DNA of 15,480 nt from positions 1 to 15,480 of the forward strand of contig CAZWLP010000058.1 of NCBI GenBank assembly GCA_964634565.1, written 5' to 3'. A program made the position numbers and the translations under genes. Source of the DNA: JAUVKT01 sp964634565. GTDB lineage: Bacteria; Bacteroidota; Bacteroidia; Bacteroidales; VadinHA17. Under the pieces are notes generated by a model. The model ran no database searches, was not told the DNA's origin, and saw nothing but the letters and a program-made list of their open reading frames with translations. Every line of letters begins with the position of its first letter. Within the stretch, counting starts at the first letter, position 1. Shown one piece after another: positions 7,607 through 14,731 of the stretch.

Positions 7607-9454
7607 TTACAATTTGCCCATGTAGTCTTTCAAAACCCCCATCTGCTTTTCAACAGAATTGGTCCGCAGTAGTTTAGCCGTACTGCTAATAAAATTAAAT
7701 GAAGACAGTAGCTTAAACTGCTCTTCAAACCAGGCCTTTTTATTATTAAGTCCCAGCATTGCTTTCTGTTCAGAGAAAAGGAGTTCAAGTCTGATTATAT
7801 AGTCAACACGACCCAGATAATCATATATTGAATCAAATAAGATCTGCCCCTCGCGGGACCCGGGATCAGCAGAAAGAGCATCGGTAATAATATTTGTTGC
7901 CGCTTCAATCTGTGCTTCAGAAAAATCGTACTCAGGAGCCTTTTCCTTAAGCAGTTTTAATGATTCGTTTTTGTAATCCTTGTAATCCTTACAATAGCCA
8001 CTGTAAATAAAAATTGATGCCAGACGCAGTACCAATAATTCTTTATCATTCAGCATTTCGGCTCTTCCAATTAATTCGGCCTGGGTACTTATATTCTTCA
8101 TATACCTTATATCATGGAAAATTAGATCCTTGCTTCCCTGGCTTTCAAAAAGCTCAAATATCTCATCCTCAAGGTCAAGCAACCTTATCACAAGGAGCTT
8201 ATTCATAAATATATCATTGGGCTCATTCCTGCCATCCTTTCTAAGTTCTGGCCTGATACCATTTATAAAATACATATCCAGCTCTCCCTTGTACTTCACA
8301 GGCATCTTACCCCTGTATTCACATATAAAGAAGTCCTTGGCATATTCATAAGTAGTACCCGAGATATTTATTTTCCCCGCCTCACCCGACGATTCCATCC
8401 TGCTGGCAGTATTAACAGTATCTCCCCAGATATCATATGACAGTTTTTTTTGTCCTACAACGCCGGCTATAACAATTCCTGTATGCAGACCTATTCTTAT
8501 ATCCCAGAAGATCTGACCTTTCTCCTTTTGCTCCTGTTTAAGATCTTTCATAAACTCCTGCATCTCAATAGCTGCCAGTATCACTTCTATAGGATTTGTT
8601 CTATTCTTCTTCGGGATGCCCCCTGCACACATATAAGCATCACCAATTGTCTTAATCTTTTCAATATTATACTTCTCTACCACGCTATCGAAGTAAAAGA
8701 AGAATTTATCGAGCTCATCAATTAAAACTTCCGGGTTAATCTCCTCAGCTATCCTTGTAAATCCCTGGATATCTGAAAACAACACAGTGGCAAAATTAAA
8801 TTTCTTCTTTGTAGCTTTACCCTTGGACATTATCTCGTCGGCAGTTCCTTTAGGTAATACATTGGCAAGAAGTGTTTCTGTTTTCTCCTTTTCGTTGTTT
8901 AACTCCTCGGTGCGGCTCTGAACAAGTTGCTCAAGCATTATCTGCCTCCTTATATGTCTTTTAATAAAAATCCCATATAAGAACCAGATAAATATTATAA
9001 GTAATAATAAATATAGAATAAGAAAGAAGGGATATAGAAACAGTGGTTTCTTTACCTGAAAACTAAAAAGAGTATCTTCGGAAAAGATCATACCCTGTCT
9101 TCCGGTCCTGACCTTCAGATTATATGACCCCGATCTAAGATTTGTATATTCCTTAACCGGATAAGGAGTCCAGAAACTCCAGTCCTTATCATATCCTTTC
9201 AATAAAAAAGAATAATAAATATCAGTTTCCTTCCTGAGATTAAATAATAAATTATTCTGATTTCGGGAAAGTACAATTACGTCAGATTTTGTTTCCTCTA
9301 ATTGAAAATCACTTAGGATTGTATCATAATTTATTGTTACAGTCTCCAGAAGCGACCTTCCATCCTGACCCAATATTTGGCCTCCGGATAATAGAAGAAT
9401 AATCACTGCTTGAAATATAAAACAAGGGTAGCCTCTTACAATTGCACTATTCAC
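7607..9454 (-). CDS. Membrane-anchored class III adenylate cyclase with periplasmic Y_Y_Y sensor and degenerate HD domain
   Basis: Predicted to make cAMP from ATP at the inner membrane. Order in this 615-residue protein: signal peptide (1-30); periplasmic Y_Y_Y-type beta domain (about 35-135, with LKGYDKDWSFWTPY and LRSGSYNLKVRTG); one membrane helix (about 137-160); coiled-coil linker (170-205); class III cyclase domain (about 215-400); C-terminal helical domain (about 410-615). Catalytic residues seen: metal aspartates D228 (SDIQGF) and D272, ATP-specifying K268 (EKIKTIGD) and D341 (YDIWGD), transition-state N348 and R352. The C-terminal part aligns with the HD domain of the cyclase at 12446-13849, but its HD reads IYS and other metal-binding histidines are gone, so it is probably not a hydrolase. 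The start is GTG at 9454, just before an ideal signal peptide. It has its own promoter, divergent from rdgB. The cyclase call is firm; the input signal is unknown. Confidence 0.9.
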   Translation of the reverse strand: MNSAIVRGYPCFIFQAVIILLLSGGQILGQDGRSLLETVTINYDTILSDFQLEETKSDVIVLSRNQNNLLFNLRKETDIYYSFLLKGYDKDWSFWTPYPVKEYTNLRSGSYNLKVRTGRQGMIFSEDTLFSFQVKKPLFLYPFFLILYLLLLIIFIWFLYGIFIKRHIRRQIMLEQLVQSRTEELNNEKEKTETLLANVLPKGTADEIMSKGKATKKKFNFATVLFSDIQGFTRIAEEINPEVLIDELDKFFFYFDSVVEKYNIEKIKTIGDAYMCAGGIPKKNRTNPIEVILAAIEMQEFMKDLKQEQKEKGQIFWDIRIGLHTGIVIAGVVGQKKLSYDIWGDTVNTASRMESSGEAGKINISGTTYEYAKDFFICEYRGKMPVKYKGELDMYFINGIRPELRKDGRNEPNDIFMNKLLVIRLLDLEDEIFELFESQGSKDLIFHDIRYMKNISTQAELIGRAEMLNDKELLVLRLASIFIYSGYCKDYKDYKNESLKLLKEKAPEYDFSEAQIEAATNIITDALSADPGSREGQILFDSIYDYLGRVDYIIRLELLFSEQKAMLGLNNKKAWFEEQFKLLSSFNFISSTAKLLRTNSVEKQMGVLKDYMGKL

Positions 9455-9482
9455 TGTTAATAATATGATTAAGGTCTGCTAT

Positions 9483-9513
9483 CAAATGTACTTAATTAAA
9501 ATGTGCGCACAAA
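9483..9513 (-). promoter_or_regulatory. Bacteroidota-type promoter for the membrane cyclase
   Basis: On the minus strand TTTG (9513-9510), exactly 19 nt, then TACATTTG (9490-9483) match the full phylum consensus. Transcription would begin near 9477, about 23 nt before the GTG start at 9454. Confidence 0.8.
9502..9511. promoter_or_regulatory. 10-bp perfect palindrome TGTGCGCACA, candidate operator
   Basis: TGTGCGCACA is its own reverse complement and is the most GC-rich patch in an AT-rich divergent spacer. It lies inside the spacer of the cyclase promoter, touching its -33 box, and just upstream of the rdgB -7 box, so a bound protein could affect both directions. No regulator is identified. 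Confidence 0.35.
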
Positions 9514-9532
9514 AAGGTTAATCAAATTATGC

Positions 9533-9540
9533 TACATTTG
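9533..9540 (+). promoter_or_regulatory. rdgB: -7 box of the rdgB-porZ promoter
   Basis: TACATTTG matches TAnnTTTG and lies 19 nt before the rdgB ATG. The expected -33 position (9510-9513) reads CAAA on this strand because it is occupied by the opposing cyclase -33 box, so this promoter may be weak or activator-dependent. Confidence 0.6.
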
Positions 9541-9559
9541 AAATAAATTACATATTAAT

Positions 9560-10144
9560 ATGAAAATTATTTTTGCCACCAATAACCTTCATAAAATCAA
9601 CGAAATAAACAATATTATAGACTCAAAATACAGATTAACAGGTCTCTCAGAATCAGGAATATTTGAAGACATCCCAGAGAATGAAGATACGCTCGAAGGA
9701 AATGCGCTGGCAAAAGCCAGATATGTATACAAGCTTACCGGAACAAATGTTTTTGCCGACGATACCGGACTGGAGGTTGAAGCACTAAATAATGAGCCTG
9801 GAGTATTTTCCGCAAGATACGCAGGCGATCAGAAAAGCTCAAGCGATAATATTGATAAATTACTTTATAAGCTTAAGGCAAAGGAAAACAGGAAGGCCAG
9901 GTTCAGAACAATAATTGCTCTGATTATTGAAGGTAATGAATACCTTTTTGAAGGCGAAGTTAAGGGAGAAATTATAGAAGAAAGAAAAGGAGAAAAAGGC
10001 TTTGGCTATGATCCTGTTTTTAAACCTTCAGGTTATAATAAGACCTTTGCCCAGATGGATATTGATAAGAAAAACCAGATATCGCACAGGGCCAGGGCGG
10101 TAAAAAAGCTAATAGAGTTTCTGAATAGTTTTGATAAACAATAA
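9560..10144 (+). CDS. rdgB: Non-canonical purine NTP pyrophosphatase RdgB/HAM1
   Basis: This cytoplasmic enzyme hydrolyses dITP, ITP and XTP to monophosphates, keeping deaminated purines out of nucleic acids. The 194-residue length is typical. Family motifs are all present: FATNNLHKINEI at 5-16 (phosphate-binding lysine), FADDTGLEV at 65-73 with the catalytic aspartate at 68, PGVFSARYAG at 80-89, GFGYDPVF at 147-154 and SHRARAV at 175-181. The ATG follows its -7 box by 19 nt, implying a very short leader. porZ begins 26 nt after its stop and is probably co-transcribed. A separate cyclase is transcribed away from it on the other strand. Confidence 0.96.
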   Translation: MKIIFATNNLHKINEINNIIDSKYRLTGLSESGIFEDIPENEDTLEGNALAKARYVYKLTGTNVFADDTGLEVEALNNEPGVFSARYAGDQKSSSDNIDKLLYKLKAKENRKARFRTIIALIIEGNEYLFEGEVKGEIIEERKGEKGFGYDPVFKPSGYNKTFAQMDIDKKNQISHRARAVKKLIEFLNSFDKQ

Positions 10145-10170
10145 TTTAATCTAATTGCAGTTAAGCTAAC

Positions 10171-12453
10171 ATGAGATCCTTTATTTTTTCGGTACTGCTC
10201 TTTATCCCCTTTCAGATGATGGGCCAGGGTGCTGTAGGATCATGGGAAGATCACCTGCCTTACAACTCAATAAAGAAGATTATTGAAGGAGATGGAAACT
10301 TATATGCAGCAACAGATTATGCTCTTGCTGTATATAATCTTCAATACATGGAGATTCAAAAATTATCAACCGTTCAGGGGCTGAGTGAATGTGGTATAAG
10401 CACAATAGGATATTCAGAAAATCACAAAACACTTGTGATTGCGTACAACTCCACCAATATAGATCTCTATAAAAATAAAACAATAACAAATGTTCCGGAT
10501 ATTTTCGATAAATATATCCCCGGCCGAAAAAGCATTAACTCTATTATAACAAATGGAAATTATGCATATATCGCTAGTAGCTTCGGGATTGTTATACTGG
10601 ATCTCGAAAAACTTGAGATAAATGATACATGGAAACCATCTCTTACAAGCAATGTTGCTGAAGTATTCGATATAGCAATCTCGGAAAATATTATCTACGC
10701 CTGTACCGACGAGGGTACGCTTTCGGCTGATATCACCAACCCCGGTCTTGCATATTTTGGAAACTGGATTCCTGTTCCCGGACTGGATCAAAACGCCATA
10801 TATAAAAATATCGAGGTTGCCGGTGATAATATATTTCTTTCGAGACAATCTTCCGGATCAGAAGTAGATTCTTTACTGCTCCTTAACCAGGGAAACATTT
10901 CAATACTATCAGCAAATGAGGGTCAGTCAGTATATTCCATTAGTAGCTCACAAAACAAGATTATAGTCACATATGGTCCTAAGATTGATATATACGATAA
11001 TGAAGGAGACCATATTAGAGAAATACAGAATTACCAGTGGGGAGAATCGAATAGCAGGGATGCAGTAATAGCTAATGGAGTACTTTATATTGCAGATAAT
11101 CTACATGGAATTGTAATTGAGCATAATACTTCATCATATGAATCAGTTATAATTCCCGGGCCACAATCAGTCAATTCTGAAAATATCTACTCAGAAGAAG
11201 GTAGCATATATATCGCTGGCGGGAAGATAACAGAGGGATGGGATAATGCCTGGACTATATTCCAGACCAGTATATTCAGAGACCGAAGGTGGAAATCCTT
11301 CGAATACGATAACTCATGGGATGTATTGAGAGTAAGGCCCTTCCCGCAAAATTCATCAACTATCTATGTATCAACTTGGGGATCAGGCTTATATGTCTTA
11401 AATGAGCAAGGGATATCAGAACATTTCGACGATAGTAATTCCCCGCTCGAATCAGCCATTCCAGGAAGTGCCTATATACGAATCTGCGGCATGGCATTCG
11501 ATAAAAATAATTACCTGTGGCTTACACACACGGGTGTTCAGAACAGCATAAAGATTCTTAAACCCGACAATAGCTGGATAGTATTGCCATATACTATTAA
11601 TGCACCTGTTATAGGTGACATAATTATAAGCCGCTCAGGGAAAAAATGGATAGTTCTGCCAGGAGGTAATGGTCTATTTGTTCTGGATGATAATGGAACT
11701 ACTGAGAATTTTGGAGACGATAATTACTTATTATTAGATGTACACGATCAGTATGGACAAAAACTAAATACTATCTACTCTATAGCTGAAGATCTTGATG
11801 GAAATATATGGATAGGGACAGACAAGGGACCGGCAATATATTATAACCCGGAACTGGTATTTGCCGAAGATATTTACTGTCATAGAATCAAAATACCCAG
11901 AGATGATGGTTCAGGCCTGGCAGACTACCTGCTCTCAACCGAAAAAATTAAAAGCATAAGCATAGATGGAGGTAATAGAAAATGGTTAGGAACCAGTAAA
12001 TCAGGTGTGTTTCTGGTTAGTGAAGATGGGAAAACATTAATAAAATCGTACTCAGAAGCAAACAGCCCCCTCCTTTCTGACACCATCACATCAATAGATG
12101 TTAATGATATTACCGGAGAGGTATGGATTGGTACATCAAAGGGAGTAATATCTGTAAGAGAAAATGCCACTCTTGGAGATGAAAGCCTTAATAAAGTTTA
12201 TGCCTTCCCCAACCCTGTCAGACCCGAATATAATGGACTGCTAACCATTACCGGACTGGACAGGAATACAAATGTCAAGATTACCGACATCTCGGGCAAT
12301 CTGGTATTTGAAACAACTTCAACTGGCGGACAGGCTACCTGGGATCTGAATAATTTCAGGGGACAAAGAACCTCAACAGGCGTATACCTGGCATTCTGCT
12401 CAAGCGAAAGTGGTGAGACAGCTAAAGTAATAAAGATACTGATTATCAGGTAA
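10171..12453 (+). CDS. porZ: PorZ-like type IX secretion component, beta-propeller protein with T9SS sorting domain
   Basis: PorZ belongs to the attachment complex (PorU-PorV-PorQ-PorZ) that cleaves sorting signals and attaches T9SS cargo to the cell surface. This 760-residue protein matches PorZ in length and plan. A signal peptide (about 1-19, ending MMGQ) precedes GSWEDHLPYNSIKKI, typical of the PorZ N-terminus. Beta-propeller repeats follow, including GNIWIGTDKG near 544-553, RKWLGTSKSG near 603-612 and VWIGTSKGV near 651-659. A C-terminal T9SS sorting-type domain (about 676-760) begins VYAFPNPVRPEYNG. The propeller repeats resemble those of hybrid two-component sensors, but there is no membrane helix or kinase. 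It follows rdgB closely, and its stop overlaps the end of the facing cyclase gene by 8 bp. Confidence 0.88.
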   Translation: MRSFIFSVLLFIPFQMMGQGAVGSWEDHLPYNSIKKIIEGDGNLYAATDYALAVYNLQYMEIQKLSTVQGLSECGISTIGYSENHKTLVIAYNSTNIDLYKNKTITNVPDIFDKYIPGRKSINSIITNGNYAYIASSFGIVILDLEKLEINDTWKPSLTSNVAEVFDIAISENIIYACTDEGTLSADITNPGLAYFGNWIPVPGLDQNAIYKNIEVAGDNIFLSRQSSGSEVDSLLLLNQGNISILSANEGQSVYSISSSQNKIIVTYGPKIDIYDNEGDHIREIQNYQWGESNSRDAVIANGVLYIADNLHGIVIEHNTSSYESVIIPGPQSVNSENIYSEEGSIYIAGGKITEGWDNAWTIFQTSIFRDRRWKSFEYDNSWDVLRVRPFPQNSSTIYVSTWGSGLYVLNEQGISEHFDDSNSPLESAIPGSAYIRICGMAFDKNNYLWLTHTGVQNSIKILKPDNSWIVLPYTINAPVIGDIIISRSGKKWIVLPGGNGLFVLDDNGTTENFGDDNYLLLDVHDQYGQKLNTIYSIAEDLDGNIWIGTDKGPAIYYNPELVFAEDIYCHRIKIPRDDGSGLADYLLSTEKIKSISIDGGNRKWLGTSKSGVFLVSEDGKTLIKSYSEANSPLLSDTITSIDVNDITGEVWIGTSKGVISVRENATLGDESLNKVYAFPNPVRPEYNGLLTITGLDRNTNVKITDISGNLVFETTSTGGQATWDLNNFRGQRTSTGVYLAFCSSESGETAKVIKILIIR

Positions 12454-13849
12454 TCAATGATTGAATTCTTTCTATCTGCTTCTTCTTATTAACTTCCCTT
12501 AAACTCTGGGCTGTTTTTGTAAAATACTGATGCCCGGAAATAAACTTAACCTGTAACTTATTCCAATCGTTTAGTGATCCTATCTTTTTTTGGGCTTTCA
12601 GTTCATCATAAAGAGTATTGGAAACCGGGATAAAATCACTGCGTCCAAGATAATCAAGGTCGGCATCACAGATAATTTTTTGCAGAAGTGTTTTCGGCTG
12701 CGGCGGCAGTTTTGTAGCCATTATAGTCTCACAGATAGTCTCAATCTGTTCTTCTGAATAGTTATAATCAGGTAAATATTTCTTAACCATCTCTGTGCCA
12801 TAATACTCGTGCTCATCGTATGCAATTGTATGGCCGGCATCATGAAATAATCCTGCCATCTTCAATAATAATATCTCCTCATCCGTACACCCCTCAGCCC
12901 ATCCCATAAGCTCTACTTCAGTTACTACATCCACAGTATGCTTAACATTATGATAGAAAAGATAATCGGGCAACTCCTTTTCCAGCTTATCCAGAATTAT
13001 CTCCTGAATATCAGTAAACTGGATAAGCCCAAACTTTATTTTAAACGCATCATTGGGCTCTTTACCCAAACCATCGACAGAAAATTCTGGTTTTAAGCCA
13101 ATAACCTCATATATATCCAGATCGCCCTTATATTTAACAGGCAATTTCCCAAAATACTCACAGTGAAAGAATTCCTTAACCAGCTCGTAGCTCATAACAG
13201 AAATCAGTATTTTTCCCTTATCTGATACTGTTTCAACCCTGCTGGCTGTATTTACCGTGTCTCCCTTTATATCATACGATATCTTCCTCTTCCCGCTAAT
13301 GGAAGCTGTTACCGGTCCGGTGTGTACTCCAATTTTTAAATCCCATATCCTATCCTTACCCTGCCTTCTATTACTTTCAAAATCCTGCAAAAAATTTCTC
13401 ATCTCCATTGCAGCCATTACCACATCAATGGGATTGGTTATATTCTTTGCAGGTATACCTCCCGCACACATATAGGTGTCGCCTATAGTTTTTATCTTCT
13501 CAATATTATATTTCTTAACTATCTCGTCGAAAGCATAAAGAACCTCATCCAGTTCATCCATATAGTCTCCCGATCCTTTATCGGTCATAACCCTCGAAAA
13601 TCCATGAATATCGGCAAACAGAACTGTAGCCATCTTAAACTTCAATGACTTGTGATCCTGTGTAACGTCTGTCTTCTCGTTAATTTGTTCGGGTGTAAAC
13701 TGCTCAAGGAGAGCCCTGTTCTTCTCTTCTCTCCTGGTAAGCTTTTCATTCTCTTTCTGAAGCTTCTTGATTTTCTCTTCAAGCTCCTGATTCTGCTTGG
13801 CGAGCCTGGCTATCCTTTTTACAAGGTTTTCGTGTGATTCAGTTACCAT
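12446..13849 (-). CDS. Soluble class III adenylate cyclase fused to an intact HD phosphohydrolase domain
   Basis: Predicted cytoplasmic enzyme of 467 residues with no signal peptide or membrane helix. An N-terminal coiled coil (about 8-50, Leu/Lys/Glu-rich heptads) precedes a class III cyclase domain (about 70-250) with the full catalytic set: D80 (FADIHGF), K120 and D124 (KIKTIGD), D193 (YDIKGD), N200 and R204 (NTASR). K120 and D193 indicate ATP rather than GTP. The C-terminal half (about 260-467) is an HD domain with YHNVKHTVDVV at 299-309, the metal-binding pair H336-D337 in LFHDAGH, H347 in DEHEYYG, and acidic CDADLDYLGR at 394-403. YHNxxHTxDV resembles the signature of class I cyclic-nucleotide phosphodiesterases, so one protein may both make and break cAMP, though the HD substrate is unproven. 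The start ATG lies at the head of the coiled coil. It diverges from recO; only a poor promoter match is visible. Confidence 0.9.
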   Translation of the reverse strand: MVTESHENLVKRIARLAKQNQELEEKIKKLQKENEKLTRREEKNRALLEQFTPEQINEKTDVTQDHKSLKFKMATVLFADIHGFSRVMTDKGSGDYMDELDEVLYAFDEIVKKYNIEKIKTIGDTYMCAGGIPAKNITNPIDVVMAAMEMRNFLQDFESNRRQGKDRIWDLKIGVHTGPVTASISGKRKISYDIKGDTVNTASRVETVSDKGKILISVMSYELVKEFFHCEYFGKLPVKYKGDLDIYEVIGLKPEFSVDGLGKEPNDAFKIKFGLIQFTDIQEIILDKLEKELPDYLFYHNVKHTVDVVTEVELMGWAEGCTDEEILLLKMAGLFHDAGHTIAYDEHEYYGTEMVKKYLPDYNYSEEQIETICETIMATKLPPQPKTLLQKIICDADLDYLGRSDFIPVSNTLYDELKAQKKIGSLNDWNKLQVKFISGHQYFTKTAQSLREVNKKKQIERIQSLIT

Positions 13850-13903
13850 AATTCAATTCAAATAAACTTATGAATATACGAATTTAAAATTTTCATCTCA
13901 ACA

Positions 13904-13934
13904 CTTGTAACAGAATTCCAATTTCGTACTTTTG
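13904..13934 (+). promoter_or_regulatory. recO: Bacteroidota-type promoter for recO
   Basis: CTTG (13904-13907, TTG core), exactly 19 nt, then TACTTTTG (13927-13934) match the phylum consensus. Transcription would start near 13940, about 10 nt before the recO ATG, a very short leader. Confidence 0.72.
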
Positions 13935-13950
13935 ATCAGTAGCAAACATT

Positions 13951-14676
13951 ATGTTAAGTAAGACCGGAGGAATAGTATTACAAACCATTAAGCACTCTGA
14001 CTCAGGGATTATCTGCCATATACTTACCGAAGAATATGGTCTTATACCTTTTATTGTCAGAGGCACACATAGCAAAAAAAACAATACCAGAAGTGCCTAT
14101 TTCCAACCCCTGCAGATATTAAGCCTTGAAATATATTACAAATCTTCGCGAAATTTACAGTCTCTGAAAGAAGTATCTGCAGATATTACTCTGAAAAACT
14201 TACACTTTGATTTTGAAAGAAACAGTATCGCTTTTTTTATCGGGGAAGTATTGAAGAAAACCCTTAACGAAGGGGAGCCTAATAAAAATATATACAACTA
14301 TATAAAAGACAGCATTATTTATCTCGATTCTGATAAGAACATACTTAACTTTCATATAGGATTTCTTATTGGTCTGATGAAATATCTGGGGATAGCCCCT
14401 ACTCACGAGTACAGTGAAAAGAACTGCTATTTCGATATGCAGAACGGATTATATACAAGTAGTCCTCCCCTGCATGGCTATTATCTCGATAAGAGATTCT
14501 CCGAGTTATTATATCGCTTCTCCGGCAGTTCTATTGAAGACTGCAGCATGATCCCTCTAAACGGAAATAGCAGATCAGCATTTATCGACAAGCTTATTTT
14601 ATACTTCTCCATGCACCTGCAGGGATTAAACAGGATAAAATCCCTGGATGTACTGAAAGAAATATTTAAGCAGTAA
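13951..14676 (+). CDS. recO: DNA repair protein RecO
   Basis: RecO works with RecR (and RecF) to load RecA on single-stranded DNA covered by SSB, supporting gap repair and recombination. The 241-residue product has the expected OB-fold N-terminus, beginning MLSKTGGIVLQTIKHSDSG with TEEYGLIPFIVRG near 27-39, and a helical C-terminal domain (LNFHIGFLIGLMKYLGIAP near 131-149). The paired CxxC zinc-binding cysteines of many RecO proteins are absent; only one cysteine (NCYFD) remains in that area. The promoter lies just upstream. A GH3-family gene follows after 55 nt on the same strand with no terminator seen between, so they may share a transcript. Confidence 0.9.
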   Translation: MLSKTGGIVLQTIKHSDSGIICHILTEEYGLIPFIVRGTHSKKNNTRSAYFQPLQILSLEIYYKSSRNLQSLKEVSADITLKNLHFDFERNSIAFFIGEVLKKTLNEGEPNKNIYNYIKDSIIYLDSDKNILNFHIGFLIGLMKYLGIAPTHEYSEKNCYFDMQNGLYTSSPPLHGYYLDKRFSELLYRFSGSSIEDCSMIPLNGNSRSAFIDKLILYFSMHLQGLNRIKSLDVLKEIFKQ

Positions 14677-14731
14677 GATTTATTCATTAACCGTATAATT
14701 TTTTATCTTAGACCTTCCTAATTTGTTGCAA

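Noticed and set aside
10171..12453. Propeller protein read as a hybrid two-component sensor
   Set aside because: It has no Y_Y_Y domain, membrane helix, kinase or DNA-binding region, and it ends in a T9SS sorting-type domain, which fits PorZ.
13859..13889. Promoter for the HD-cyclase (TTTT-N19-TTTATTTG, minus strand)
   Set aside because: Both boxes deviate from consensus and the start would fall almost on the ATG, so I do not annotate it.
14677..14731. TAAGAT...ATCTTA pair after recO as a terminator
   Set aside because: The 6-bp AT-rich arms are separated by a long loop and no T-run follows.
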